NCBI GenBank assembly: GCA_903931945.1
Contig: CAIZEI010000128.1
Span: 1 to 39,816 of the forward strand
Direction: 5' to 3'
Source of the DNA: an uncultured Hyphomicrobiales bacterium
GTDB taxonomy: Bacteria; Pseudomonadota; Alphaproteobacteria; Rhizobiales; Beijerinckiaceae
Length of the DNA stretch: 39,816 nucleotides
Shown: piece by piece, positions 8,819 to 17,369 of the stretch
Numbering within the stretch: position 1 is the first letter of the stretch
Layout of the letters: every line of letters begins with the position of its first letter
Notes under the pieces: generated by a model
Seen by the model: the letters and a program-made list of their open reading frames with translations, nothing else
Told to the model about the DNA's origin: nothing
The model's database searches: none
Made by a program: the position numbers and the translations under genes

Positions 8819-9772
8819 TCAGCGCCGCAATCGCGAAAACAGCGCCTCTGCATTGCCCCGCGCAACCATCCTGCGTTCGGCGTCAGAAAATCCCTGATAA
8901 GCGTCGAGCCCCGCCGTCTCGGCTTTGGCGACGTCTTCAGTGACATAGGGATAGTCCGTGCCAAACATGATCCGGGCGGGATCGGCGAAAGCCCGCAGCG
9001 CATCGAGCGGAGCGGGATGGCCCGACAGCGCGGTGTCAAACCAGAAGCGCCGGATATAGGCGAGCGCGCCTAACGGATATTTTGACCCATGTGGGGTGAG
9101 TTTATCGAATATGGACATGCGATGCGCCAACATCGGCAACGTCCCCCCGGCATGGGACAGGATGAACCTGATGTCCGGCAATTCCTCCATCAAACCGCTC
9201 ATAATAAGGTCGGCGGCGACCTTTGTCGTTTCGAAGGGATAGTCGATCATCATGCGCGGGATGTTGTAGTCGCGCGCCTCTTGTCCCGGCGGATAGCAGG
9301 GGTGAATGAACACCACCGCCTTGCGCCGGTTGAGTTCTTCAAAAACCGGCCTGAAACTGGCGTGACTGACATAGCGCTCATTGACACTGGTGAGCAGGCA
9401 AACGCCATCGAGCTCAAGCACATCAAAAATCCGGGCGATTTCCTCCAGCGCCGCGTCAACATCCGGCAGGGGCAAAAAAGCGAAGCCGCCAAACCGGTCC
9501 GGACGGCGATGTGCAATTTCAGCGAGGAAATCGTTGCACTGGCGGGTGAGCGCGCGGGTTCTGGCGAGGTCGCCGAAGTACACGCCGGGCGACGTAAACG
9601 ACAGGATTGTGGTTGCGATGCCCTGATGGTCCATCAAAGCAAGCGATTTCTCGACGCTCCAGTCGGGAAAGGCGCGATAGGCCGCCGCCGTTATGCCCAC
9701 CGCGCGTTGCGCGTCCTTGTAAAATTCGGGCAGGACGTGATGGTGAACATCGATGCGATTTTGATGGGTCAT
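8819..9772 (-). CDS. Amidohydrolase-2 (ACMSD-like) family protein
   Basis: The 317-residue protein has the layout of the ACMSD / gamma-resorcylate decarboxylase family, metal-dependent TIM-barrel enzymes that mostly remove carboxyl groups from aromatic or amino-muconic acids without oxygen. The N-terminal metal motif is H10-x-H12 in IDVHHHVLP. Later come FIHPCYPP, LSHAGGTLP and FGTDYPY, which supply the remaining metal and catalytic His and Asp residues. The ATG at 9772 is preceded by GAAGGAAA. The gene points away from a cytochrome c gene, and the 103-base gap between them holds an FNR-type palindrome. A decarboxylase acting after ring hydroxylation would fit the neighbours, but hydrolase activity is also possible in this superfamily. 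Confidence 0.88.
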   Translation of the reverse strand: MTHQNRIDVHHHVLPEFYKDAQRAVGITAAAYRAFPDWSVEKSLALMDHQGIATTILSFTSPGVYFGDLARTRALTRQCNDFLAEIAHRRPDRFGGFAFLPLPDVDAALEEIARIFDVLELDGVCLLTSVNERYVSHASFRPVFEELNRRKAVVFIHPCYPPGQEARDYNIPRMMIDYPFETTKVAADLIMSGLMEELPDIRFILSHAGGTLPMLAHRMSIFDKLTPHGSKYPLGALAYIRRFWFDTALSGHPAPLDALRAFADPARIMFGTDYPYVTEDVAKAETAGLDAYQGFSDAERRMVARGNAEALFSRLRR

Positions 9773-9827
9773 GGCGTTTCCTTCGCGAGGCTTTTAGCCG
9801 GACACAGCTTGTGTGGGAAGCGACGGA

Positions 9828-9841
9828 TTGATTGATATCAA
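9828..9841. promoter_or_regulatory. Perfect FNR/FixK-type binding palindrome
   Basis: TTGAT-TGAT-ATCAA matches the TTGAT-N4-ATCAA consensus of FNR/FixK/Anr regulators at all ten conserved positions. Its centre is about 41 bases before the cytochrome c ATG (9876) and about 62 bases before the divergent amidohydrolase ATG (9772). With class II activation (site centred near -41.5), transcription toward the amidohydrolase would start near 9793 with a leader of about 21 bases. Toward the cytochrome it would start at or near its ATG. The match is seen directly; regulation is inferred. Confidence 0.65.
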
Positions 9842-9875
9842 TGCGATCGACGCGCTTCCATTGGATATTTCACTG

Positions 9876-10217
9876 ATGGTACGAAGTCTTTACATCGCTG
9901 CTGCCGTGTTGCTGGCCATCGGTTCGCCCCACGCACAAACGTTGCGGGGCGCGAGCGCACGCGGCAAGAAAATTGCCGAAATGAATTGCCAGAAATGCCA
10001 TGCAATTGATCGCGTGAGCGCCAGCGCAAACCCCAAGTCGCCGCCGTTCAGAACCCTTTCGCAGCGTTACCCTCTCGACCAGCTTGAGGAGGCGCTGAAC
10101 GAAGGCATTATGGTCGGCCACGATGGACCAGAAATGCCATTTTTCCGTCTGCGTCCCCCGCAAATTGCCGATCTCCTCGCCTATTTGCGGACGATCCAGT
10201 CCAGAGCCGGCAAATAA
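9876..10217 (+). CDS. Small exported cytochrome c
   Basis: The 113-residue product has a signal peptide (residues 1-21, ending SPHAQ), a single heme site CQKCH at 38-42, and a likely axial methionine in PEMPFF at 87. It is a class I mono-heme periplasmic cytochrome of the small c-552-like type. I chose the ATG at 9876 because it puts the signal peptide at the N-terminus; the longer frame from 9813 adds 21 unrelated residues. The ribosome site is weak. It is divergent from the amidohydrolase and about 1.1 kb from the Tat-exported hydroxylase, so it is a candidate carrier between that enzyme and the respiratory chain. The FNR-type site upstream would suit a respiratory component. Confidence 0.87.
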   Translation: MVRSLYIAAAVLLAIGSPHAQTLRGASARGKKIAEMNCQKCHAIDRVSASANPKSPPFRTLSQRYPLDQLEEALNEGIMVGHDGPEMPFFRLRPPQIADLLAYLRTIQSRAGK

Positions 10218-10282
10218 TGCGCTGACAAATGCGCAGGTCTGCGCTAGCTTTGGCTGTTCGATCATTACAAAGGACATTGCCG

Positions 10283-10531
10283 ATGGAAGCCTTCATTATA
10301 TCATTGCTGATTGGCGCAGCTGCTGGCTGGCTCGCGGGACAGGTCGTCAAGGGCGCGGGCTACGGGCTCGTCGGCAATATCATTCTCGGAATCATTTGAT
10401 CGGTCGTCGCGGGCTGGCTCCTGCCACGAATTGGATTGTTTATAGGCGGAGGGATCATTGGCGCGATCATCAATGCCGCGATCGGCGCGATCATCGTGCT
10501 GCTGATCCTTTCTTTCATCCGCAAACGCTGA
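10283..10531 (+). pseudogene. GlsB/YeaQ/YmgE-family small membrane protein with internal TGA
   Basis: The 83-codon frame encodes the glycine-rich two- to three-helix membrane protein of the GlsB/YeaQ/YmgE (transglycosylase-associated) family: IGAAAGWLAGQVVKG, GLVGNIILGII, then VVAGWLLPRIG and a closing hydrophobic helix ending FIRKR. Codon 39 is TGA (10397-10399), inside the GII-[G]-x-VVAGWLLP block where relatives carry glycine, so a single GGA to TGA change explains it. The start follows a good AAAGGAC ribosome site. As it stands only 38 residues would be made unless the stop is read through. A sequencing error at this one base is the main alternative. Confidence 0.72.
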
Positions 10532-10542
10532 AACTCCTGCGC

Positions 10543-11385
10543 ATGCGTTTTACCGGAACCAGAAATTACATCGCGACGGACGATCTGAAGGTCGCCGTCA
10601 ACGCTGCAATTGTCCTGCAGCGTCCTTTGTTGATCAAGGGCGAGCCGGGCACCGGCAAGACGGTGCTGGCGGAGGAAATCGCCAGCGCGCTCGGCGCGCC
10701 ACTGATCGCCTGGCATATCAAATCAACGTCAAAAGCCCAGCAGGGTCTTTATGAATACGATGCGGTGTCGCGCCTGCGCGACAGCCAGCTTGGCGACAGC
10801 CGCGTTTCCGATATCGGGAACTATATCCGGCGCGGCAAACTGTGGGAGGCTTTTACAAGCGCTGTGAGGCCGGTGCTTTTGATCGACGAAATCGACAAGG
10901 CGGATATTGAATTTCCCAACGACCTCCTGCTTGAACTCGATCGTATGGAATTCCACGTTTACGAGACCGGCGAGACGGTGAAGGCGGCGCAGCGCCCGGT
11001 TGTCGTCATCACCTCCAATAACGAAAAGGAACTGCCCGACGCGTTTTTGCGCCGCTGTTTTTTCCATTACATCGCCTTTCCGGACCACGAGACGATGGAG
11101 AAAATTGTCGAGGTGCATTTTCCCGGCGTCAAACAGGAGCTTGTTCGAGAGGCGCTCAAGCGGTTCTTCGAGGTGCGCGAGGTCCCCGGCCTGAAGAAGA
11201 AGCCGTCAACGTCTGAATTGCTGGACTGGCTGAAACTGCTGCTCAATGAAGATATCGCGCCCGAGACCCTGCGTGAACGCGACCCGCGAAAGCTGATCCC
11301 GCCCCTGCATGGCGCCCTGCTGAAAAACGAACAGGATGTGCATCTGTTCGAGCGACTGGCGTTTTTAAACCGGCGAGAGCGGTAG
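10543..11385 (+). CDS. MoxR-family AAA+ ATPase, CoxD-like
   Basis: The 280-residue ATPase has Walker A GEPGTGKT at 33-40, Walker B LLIDEID at 112-118, the sensor-1 region VVITSNNEKELPDAFLRRC, and a C-terminal lid with PSTSELLDWLKLLL. MoxR proteins are chaperone-like ATPases that mature metal enzymes, usually with a VWA-domain partner. This subtype resembles CoxD, which helps build the molybdenum-copper site of CO dehydrogenase. Here it lies near two molybdenum hydroxylases, which suggests a maturation role. The expected VWA partner (CoxE-like) is absent downstream. The ATG at 10543 starts the conserved RFTGTRNYIATDD block; the frame is open far upstream without homology, through the previous two genes. 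Confidence 0.88.
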   Translation: MRFTGTRNYIATDDLKVAVNAAIVLQRPLLIKGEPGTGKTVLAEEIASALGAPLIAWHIKSTSKAQQGLYEYDAVSRLRDSQLGDSRVSDIGNYIRRGKLWEAFTSAVRPVLLIDEIDKADIEFPNDLLLELDRMEFHVYETGETVKAAQRPVVVITSNNEKELPDAFLRRCFFHYIAFPDHETMEKIVEVHFPGVKQELVREALKRFFEVREVPGLKKKPSTSELLDWLKLLLNEDIAPETLRERDPRKLIPPLHGALLKNEQDVHLFERLAFLNRRER

Positions 11386-11491
11386 CGAATCGCTCGCCCG
11401 TCGCGTGTCCCGCCGTCGCTTCCCGCAGGCCTCATCTTGACACGCGCAGCCTGCAAGCCGAATGTCGCGCAAAAGATGAGGAGACCGCGCC

Positions 11492-12022
11492 ATGGACGAT
11501 GCAACCCCTTTCAAACGCCTGCCAAATGTCGCCATAGACAAGGCCGCGCTGTTTTCCATGCGCAACCTGCCATTGCTGGAACAGGGCACGAGCTATGATC
11601 CCCTTGCGACCGCCGAAAATCTCTGGGTGAACATCAAGGTCTACGCCAGCGGCGGCGAGAACGCCCTGCATTCGCATGGCGGCGAGGACCATTCCTTTAT
11701 CGTATTGCAGGGCAAGGCAAATTTCACGTTTGGCGATGGCAGTCTGGCTACCGTCGGAAAATTCGAAGGCGTGATGATCCCCAAAAACGTGCAATATAGA
11801 TTTGAGGCCGACGAGACGGAAAACCTCGTCATGCTGCGGGTTGGCGGCGGAGTTCGGGCGGCGAAGGGTCTTGACGATCTCACCTCCTTTGGCACGCCAA
11901 AAGACATCGGCAAGCTCACCACATTTGCTGATGGTTCAACCAAAATCGGCAACGCCCCCATTAATGGCGAAAGTTCGAAAAAGAGAATCTACGCCAAGGG
12001 GAAGTTCTTCGCGCCCGATTGA
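11492..12022 (+). CDS. Single-domain cupin protein
   Basis: The 176-residue protein is a small beta-barrel cupin. Motif 1 reads H60-S-H62-GGED-H67-SFIVLQG. Classical cupins have a glutamate at the third metal position; here histidine H67 occupies it. The second motif, where another histidine is expected, is weak. A ribosome site (GATGAGGAGA) precedes the ATG at 11492. It is followed 47 bases on by an amidohydrolase gene in the same direction, and the two may be co-transcribed. Cupins in catabolic clusters are often dioxygenases, isomerases or small-molecule binding proteins; the reaction here is not predictable. Confidence 0.82.
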   Translation: MDDATPFKRLPNVAIDKAALFSMRNLPLLEQGTSYDPLATAENLWVNIKVYASGGENALHSHGGEDHSFIVLQGKANFTFGDGSLATVGKFEGVMIPKNVQYRFEADETENLVMLRVGGGVRAAKGLDDLTSFGTPKDIGKLTTFADGSTKIGNAPINGESSKKRIYAKGKFFAPD

Positions 12023-12069
12023 GCGCGCAAACCTGCCTTCCCCGAAATCCATATCGACCGGAGTGAACG

Positions 12070-13173
12070 ATGCCTGAGATCGCTGTCGACGCCACCAAAT
12101 TTGCCGGCATGTCCGCCGCGCAGGCCGCTACCTTTCCCCGCCGCACAGTCATCGGCGAGGAATTGACCGAAGCGCAAATGGCCGCAATGCCCAAAATGAT
12201 TTCAACGGACGCACATGTGATGGAGCCGGACGAACTCTGGCGCGAATTGCCCAAGCGCCTGCAGTCGCAATTGCCAAATGTGCCGTTTCGCAATTCGCCG
12301 CCCGGAGCGACCGACCCGCATCTGCGCCTGCGGGATCAGGACACCGATGGCGTCGCTGCAGAAGTGCTGTTCCCCAATTACGGGATGGCGCTGTTTGGCA
12401 TTGACGATATCGAAACGCAGCAAGAGAGCTTCAAGCTCTATAACGACTGGATTGCCCGTTTCTGTAAAACGGACTCGAAACGACTGTACGGTGTGCCCAC
12501 GATTTCGGTCTATGATATCAAAGCGGGCGTCAAGGAAATGCAACGCGGCCATTCCATGGGCCTCAAGGGCGCGATGCTCTGGCAAGTGCCCGATCCCCGC
12601 CTGCCTTTCACATCGGAGCATTACGAACCGCTTTGGGCCGCCTGCGCCGAGGCGGGAGAGCCTGTCATCTGCCACATTCTGACGGGCCATTCCTATGCGA
12701 AGAATGGCCACAAGAATGGCATCGAGGGCATCCGCGAATCCGTCAACATGAAGACCAACGATTCTGCCAATACCTTGTTCGATTTCATTTTTTCAGGGGC
12801 CTTCGACCGGCACCCGAAACTGCGCCTGCTGATGGCTGAAAGCGAGATTGGCTGGCTGCCCTTCCTGCTGCAACAATGGGACTATTACTTTGATCGCTCG
12901 CGTCGCACGCAGACCTTGCCGATCAACCGCAAACCCAGCGAGATCTTTGAAGAGCATGTCTTCGGCACGTTTCTGGAAGATTACGCCGGCACGCGCGCTT
13001 TCCCCGAATGGGGCATGAAGAATTGCATGTGGTCCAACGACTATCCGCATTTCAACATGACGTTCCCGAATTCGCGCAACGTCGTTGAGCGACATCTGAA
13101 AGGCCTGTCGGAAGAAAAGCGCCTGCAGTTGACGCGCGATAACGCGATCGAGCTGTTCAACCTGAAATTTTGA
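12070..13173 (+). CDS. Amidohydrolase-2 family protein (second copy type)
   Basis: The 367-residue enzyme belongs to the amidohydrolase-2 superfamily but to a different branch from the gene at 8819. The N-terminal metal motif is DAHVMEP near residues 43-49, followed by VICHILTGHS near 199-208 and the branch signature NDYPHFNMTFPNSR near the C-terminus (about 326-339). About 40 residues precede the first motif, and an internal ATG at 12199 exists just before it. The ATG at 12070 is kept because GGAGTGAACG precedes it. Members include decarboxylases and hydrolases of aromatic or ring-cleaved acids. It sits behind the cupin gene and faces a convergent AcuI-type reductase gene across 99 bases. 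Confidence 0.86.
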   Translation: MPEIAVDATKFAGMSAAQAATFPRRTVIGEELTEAQMAAMPKMISTDAHVMEPDELWRELPKRLQSQLPNVPFRNSPPGATDPHLRLRDQDTDGVAAEVLFPNYGMALFGIDDIETQQESFKLYNDWIARFCKTDSKRLYGVPTISVYDIKAGVKEMQRGHSMGLKGAMLWQVPDPRLPFTSEHYEPLWAACAEAGEPVICHILTGHSYAKNGHKNGIEGIRESVNMKTNDSANTLFDFIFSGAFDRHPKLRLLMAESEIGWLPFLLQQWDYYFDRSRRTQTLPINRKPSEIFEEHVFGTFLEDYAGTRAFPEWGMKNCMWSNDYPHFNMTFPNSRNVVERHLKGLSEEKRLQLTRDNAIELFNLKF

Positions 13174-13272
13174 GGCGATGGGCGCAGCAACGCGGATTAG
13201 TTGTCGGTTCGCGTTCTGTGTCTCTCGGGTGACCCGAAGCTCCATGGTGGAATGGACGGAAGATCCCGTTTT

Positions 13273-14259
13273 TCAAGCGATCTCAACCACGACCCTGCCA
13301 CGCACCTTGCCGTCCAGAATATCATGCGCAGTCGCGATGACCTGATCGAAGCCGATCGTCGTCGTCATCCCGGCAAGGCTTCCCGCGTCCATATCGCGCG
13401 CCAGCCGCGCCCATGCGTCGCGGCGCTTCTGCCTGGGGCAATGCACGCTGTCGATGCCAAGCAGCGCCACGCCGCGCAAAATGAAGGGCATGACGGTTGT
13501 TGGCAGGTCAAAACCCTGCGCCAGTCCGCAAGCGCTGATGGCGCCGTGATATCTGGTCTGCGAGAGCAGATTGGCGAGCGTGTGCGAACCGACGCTGTCA
13601 ATGCCCGCGGCCCAGCGCTCCTTGCCGAGCGGGCGGCCCGGCGCGGATAAGTCCCTGCGCTCGATGATCTCGGCCGCACCGAGGCCTTTCAAATAGGTCG
13701 CTTCGCCAGGACGACCTGTCGAAGCCACCACATGCCAGCCCGCTTTGGCGAGCAACACGACGCCAACAGAACCAACCCCGCCCGCCGCGCCCGTCACAAC
13801 TGCGGGGCCATCGGCGGGTTTAAGTCCATGGCGTTCCAGCGCCATCACAGCCAGCGCAGCCGTCAGGCCCGCTGTGCCAATGGCCATGGTCTGCGCCAGC
13901 GACAGACCCGCCGGCAGCGGCACAAGCCAGTCCCCTTTCACGCGTGCGCGCTGTGCATAGCCGCCGAGGTGTGTTTCGCCGACCCCCCAGCCGGTCAGCA
14001 CAACCGCATCGCCCGGCTTGAAATCTCGATGCTGCGAGGTCTCGACGACACCCGCAAAATCAATTCCCGGGATCATCGGAAATCGCCGCACAACCGGCGA
14101 CTTTCCTGTGATCGCAAGGCCATCCTTGTAATTGACTGTGGAATGGGTGACGCGCACGGTCACGTCGCCATCCATCAGATCGGCATCATCAAACTCGGCA
14201 TAGGCGGCGCTGGAGCCGCTGTCCGTCTTGTCGATCCGTATCGCCCTGAATGAAGACAT
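13273..14259 (-). CDS. YhdH/AcuI-family NADPH-dependent oxidoreductase (acryloyl-CoA reductase type)
   Basis: The 328-residue zinc-free medium-chain dehydrogenase carries the YhdH/AcuI signature: [19 protein letters not shown] followed by [11 protein letters not shown], then the nucleotide-binding [14 protein letters not shown]. Characterised members reduce acryloyl-CoA or similar enones with NADPH. The start at 14259 ([10 protein letters not shown]) matches the family N-terminus; the 18 extra upstream codons overlapping the next gene's end are rejected. It is the last gene of a leftward series that includes an MFS permease, two hydrolases and a solute receptor, so it may handle an unsaturated intermediate from the catabolic route. 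Confidence 0.88.
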   Translation of the reverse strand: MSSFRAIRIDKTDSGSSAAYAEFDDADLMDGDVTVRVTHSTVNYKDGLAITGKSPVVRRFPMIPGIDFAGVVETSQHRDFKPGDAVVLTGWGVGETHLGGYAQRARVKGDWLVPLPAGLSLAQTMAIGTAGLTAALAVMALERHGLKPADGPAVVTGAAGGVGSVGVVLLAKAGWHVVASTGRPGEATYLKGLGAAEIIERRDLSAPGRPLGKERWAAGIDSVGSHTLANLLSQTRYHGAISACGLAQGFDLPTTVMPFILRGVALLGIDSVHCPRQKRRDAWARLARDMDAGSLAGMTTTIGFDQVIATAHDILDGKVRGRVVVEIA

Positions 14260-14309
14260 GCCAAACCCCGATCGTTCCAGCCGCAAGATTGGCGCGCAAC
14301 CCCGCCGCG

Positions 14310-15563
14310 TCAAGCCGCAGCGAGAGCATCCTTTCGTACGACGGGCTCTTCAACGATTGGCAGATTGATCAACGCCGAGAATACGCCAAAGCCAATCGAC
14401 AGCCACCACATCGGCAGATAGGAGCCCATCGCTTCGCGCGCCCAGCCCGAAATCATCAATCCGGCAAATCCGCCCACCTGATGCGACAGGAATGCGAAAC
14501 CGTATAACGTCGAGAAATAGCGCGTGCCGAACATCACGCCGATGAGCGAAGACGTCGGCGGCACCGTTGACAGCCAGAGGAAACCCGACAAGGCGCCAAA
14601 CAGATAGGCCGACGCCGCAGTTGGCGGCAGCATGATAAACATAAACGTGACCAGCGCGCGCGAGATATAGATGAACGACAGCACGTAGCGCTTGGGCATA
14701 CGGCCTGACAGCCAGCCTGACGACATCGACCCGAAAATATTGAAGATACCGACAAGCGCAAAAGCCCAATAGCCCACTTGTGGCGAGATGCCTGCTTCAA
14801 CCACATATTTCTGGAAATGCACGGTCACAAAGGCGAGTTGAAACCCGCACGTGAAAAAACCGAGCACCAGCAATACATAGGAACGATGGTGAAAGGCTTC
14901 CGCCAGCGCCTGTGAAAAGGACTGCTGCGGGAGCGCCGAGGTCTTCGGCTCCGCGCTCATCGGCGCGGAGGCCACAAACTGGCACAGCGGAATGACGCAT
15001 AGCATCAAGCCGCCAAATGCAATCGTCGTCGTATGCCAACCGAAATGTTCAACCATTCCGCCGGCGATCGGCGAGAACAGGAATTGTCCGAACGAACCGG
15101 CAGCCGTGCCCGCGCCAAAGGCCAAGCCGCGCATGTTTTCCGGCACCAGCTTGGCGAGCGCGCCAATCACGAGGTTGAACGAACAGCCCGAGAGGCCAAA
15201 GCCCATCAGGACGCCCGTTGTCAGCGTGAACGTCAGCGGCGTCGCAGCCCATGACATCAAAGCGAGCCCCGAGCTGTAAAGAATCAGGCCGACTGTCAAA
15301 ACCCGCGCCGAACCGTAGCGGTCGGCCATCGCGCCGGCGAAAGGCTGGCCGATACCCCAAAGCAGATATTGCATCGCCAGCGCATAGGAGAATGTGTCGC
15401 TGCCCCAGCCGCGTTCGGACAGGATCGGCAACTGAAACACGCCCACGGCCGAACGCGGACCGAATGTCAGAATCGCGATGATACAGCCAAACGCGATAAC
15501 CATTTCGGGCGGCAGGCGCCTGGGGTGTTGCCGTATGGTGTCAGTTGCTGCCGTGCTGGACAT
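14310..15563 (-). CDS. MFS permease, monocarboxylate/oxalate-antiporter-like
   Basis: The 417-residue protein has about twelve hydrophobic segments in two halves, and the major-facilitator loop motif after helix 2 appears as [18 protein letters not shown]. The N-terminal half includes [18 protein letters not shown] and the glycine-rich [16 protein letters not shown]. The overall look recalls bacterial MFS members of the oxalate/formate or monocarboxylate type (OFA/MCT-like), which move small organic acids. It lies 50 bases upstream of the AcuI gene on the same strand and would provide uptake for the pathway. The substrate is unknown. Confidence 0.87.
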   Translation of the reverse strand: MSSTAATDTIRQHPRRLPPEMVIAFGCIIAILTFGPRSAVGVFQLPILSERGWGSDTFSYALAMQYLLWGIGQPFAGAMADRYGSARVLTVGLILYSSGLALMSWAATPLTFTLTTGVLMGFGLSGCSFNLVIGALAKLVPENMRGLAFGAGTAAGSFGQFLFSPIAGGMVEHFGWHTTTIAFGGLMLCVIPLCQFVASAPMSAEPKTSALPQQSFSQALAEAFHHRSYVLLVLGFFTCGFQLAFVTVHFQKYVVEAGISPQVGYWAFALVGIFNIFGSMSSGWLSGRMPKRYVLSFIYISRALVTFMFIMLPPTAASAYLFGALSGFLWLSTVPPTSSLIGVMFGTRYFSTLYGFAFLSHQVGGFAGLMISGWAREAMGSYLPMWWLSIGFGVFSALINLPIVEEPVVRKDALAAA

Positions 15564-15662
15564 CGGATCGCCATCCTGAATTGCGCAGTCGGCGAAACGC
15601 CTGATGCAAGTCGCATTTTAGGCAATGCTGCGCCGATAGCAAACAGGCTTCGCCCCGGCGCC

Positions 15663-16508
15663 CTAAACTTTCAATTGCAGAAAGCGCAGCAGGCGCGGCG
15701 CGTAAAAGCCCGGATAGGAACCGGGATCGTCGAGCGGGTCGCCCATCCAGTAATGCGGCGCGCCCTCGATCTGCATGGAACGGGCATAAATCTTCGCCTG
15801 TTTCAGGGCTTTGAAAAAAGGAATGCTCTGCGTGGCTGGATCGCACACGTCGTCGAGCGCCCCCCAGGCGACAAAGAATGCGGGTTGATCAGGCTTCGTA
15901 ACAGCATACGAGAGTGGCGACGCATCGAAATAGATCCGGCGGTCTTCGAGCAGGCTTTTGCCGAGAAAAGGCGTCGTGATGTGCTCGCCCGCGCGCGCAA
16001 GCTGGTCCCATTGCCATTGGGCGGCCAGATCGTAAATGCCGTAGATCGGCGCAACCGCTTTCACTTTTGCCGAGAGATGGGCAAACGCGCCTATGCCGGA
16101 TTTGAAAATCTCCTCTTCGCCCGCAAGCCCAACCATTGCAGTGAGATGTCCGCCAGCCGACTCACCCATCAGAGCCACGCGTTCGGGAGCCACCTTGAAC
16201 TCACCCGACTTGCCTTTGATGAATTGCACGGCGGCGCGGATGTCCTGAATGGCGTGCGGCCAGGAGGGCGCGCCCTTTTTAACCATGGTGTAAGTGGGCG
16301 TGAATACGACATAACCCTGCCGTGCAAGCCATGGTGCGAAATGCTGAAACACATCCGTTGTGGCCAGACGCCAGCCCCCGCCATGCACTGCGATGACACA
16401 GGGGAAGGGCCCGGCGCCATCGGGGATATAGAGCGCGCCCGACAACGCGGCGTCGCCTCGCCTGAGATATTCAACATTTTCCAATATAACGATTTCACGC
16501 GTCGGCAT
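15663..16508 (-). CDS. Alpha/beta hydrolase, HSL/BD-FAE-type esterase
   Basis: The 281-residue enzyme has the HGGGW oxyanion motif at 42-46 and the nucleophile elbow GESAG with S117. A late aspartate (in ALDDVCDP) and a histidine (GAPHYWMG) can complete the Ser-Asp-His triad. This is the layout of small carboxylesterases and acylamide hydrolases related to hormone-sensitive lipase. There is no signal peptide, so it is cytoplasmic. It is followed on the same strand by the MFS permease (99-base gap) and preceded by another hydrolase only 11 bases away, which suggests one transcript. Confidence 0.87.
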   Translation of the reverse strand: MPTREIVILENVEYLRRGDAALSGALYIPDGAGPFPCVIAVHGGGWRLATTDVFQHFAPWLARQGYVVFTPTYTMVKKGAPSWPHAIQDIRAAVQFIKGKSGEFKVAPERVALMGESAGGHLTAMVGLAGEEEIFKSGIGAFAHLSAKVKAVAPIYGIYDLAAQWQWDQLARAGEHITTPFLGKSLLEDRRIYFDASPLSYAVTKPDQPAFFVAWGALDDVCDPATQSIPFFKALKQAKIYARSMQIEGAPHYWMGDPLDDPGSYPGFYAPRLLRFLQLKV

Positions 16509-16519
16509 CGTCTGCTCCC

Positions 16520-17338
16520 TCAGCCGTGAATGGAATTCAACACCGCAAGGATCTCCGCGGCGACGTCGTCGGGCCGCTCCAGCGGGGTGAGATGACGAGC
16601 TTTGGGCAGCAACGTATAATGCGATCCAGCTATGCCCGCGTGCAGCGCCTGCGCCATGGCGGGCGGCGTTGCATAGTCTTCTTCGCCAACTAGAATGCGG
16701 GTTGGCGTTTTCAGCGATGGCAGAGCCGCGCGTAAATCGAATGCTCCCAGCATGTGGCAGGTCGCGACATAGGCAGGCACGTCATTGGCGAGAAATATAT
16801 CGACGCACTGTTTCAGAACAGCCGGGTTGGCCTTGCTGAAATCCTCGCCAAACCAGCGCGTGAGCTGGAAATCGATCAAAGCGGCGAGACCTTTTTCTGC
16901 AGCTGTGTTCGCACGCCCGGCCCAGGCTTTCGGCGCATCCTCGCCATACCAGGCCGTGGTATCGATCAGGGCGAGGCCCGCCACATGCGCGGCGTGACGG
17001 ACAGCAAAAGCCAATGTCACCGACCCACCCATGGACGAGCCGCCAATAACGGCTTTTTCCCACCCGAGATGCGTCTGGAGTTCGAGCAGATCGTCCGCGA
17101 AGCGATCCATCAAATACGGACCGGCGGGTTTGTCGGACGCGCCATGCCCACGGCAATCCAGCGCCACCGCGCAAGCGCCGGCCTTGACGAGACGCGCGGC
17201 GACCGGTCGCCAGTATGTGTGGTCCATCGCCAGAGAATGAACCAGCGTGACACGACGTTGCGAGGCAGTATCGCCGTGAATTTCGTAGACGATTTTTGCG
17301 CCATCGCTGGCCACGAGCGACCCCATGCTGCCTGTCAT
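16520..17338 (-). CDS. Alpha/beta hydrolase, 3-oxoadipate enol-lactonase-like
   Basis: The 272-residue protein is an alpha/beta hydrolase with nucleophile elbow GSSMG (S102), an aspartate in VGEEDYATP and a histidine in KARHLTPLERP. The LDCRGHGASDKP stretch and overall spacing recall PcaD-like enol-lactonases and ring-cleavage-product hydrolases such as those in meta-cleavage pathways. There is no signal peptide. It lies between the TctC-type receptor (31 bases upstream) and a second hydrolase (11 bases downstream) on the same strand. Opening a lactone or splitting a C-C bond in a ring-cleavage product is a reasonable role, but the assignment rests on general similarity. Confidence 0.86.
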   Translation of the reverse strand: MTGSMGSLVASDGAKIVYEIHGDTASQRRVTLVHSLAMDHTYWRPVAARLVKAGACAVALDCRGHGASDKPAGPYLMDRFADDLLELQTHLGWEKAVIGGSSMGGSVTLAFAVRHAAHVAGLALIDTTAWYGEDAPKAWAGRANTAAEKGLAALIDFQLTRWFGEDFSKANPAVLKQCVDIFLANDVPAYVATCHMLGAFDLRAALPSLKTPTRILVGEEDYATPPAMAQALHAGIAGSHYTLLPKARHLTPLERPDDVAAEILAVLNSIHG

Positions 17339-17369
17339 ATCGTTTCCCTTTTCCGGATTCAGCCTGGAG

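Noticed and set aside
10397..10399. Selenocysteine codon in the GlsB-like gene
   Set aside because: The family has glycine here, not cysteine, and no SECIS-like hairpin directly after the TGA could be seen.
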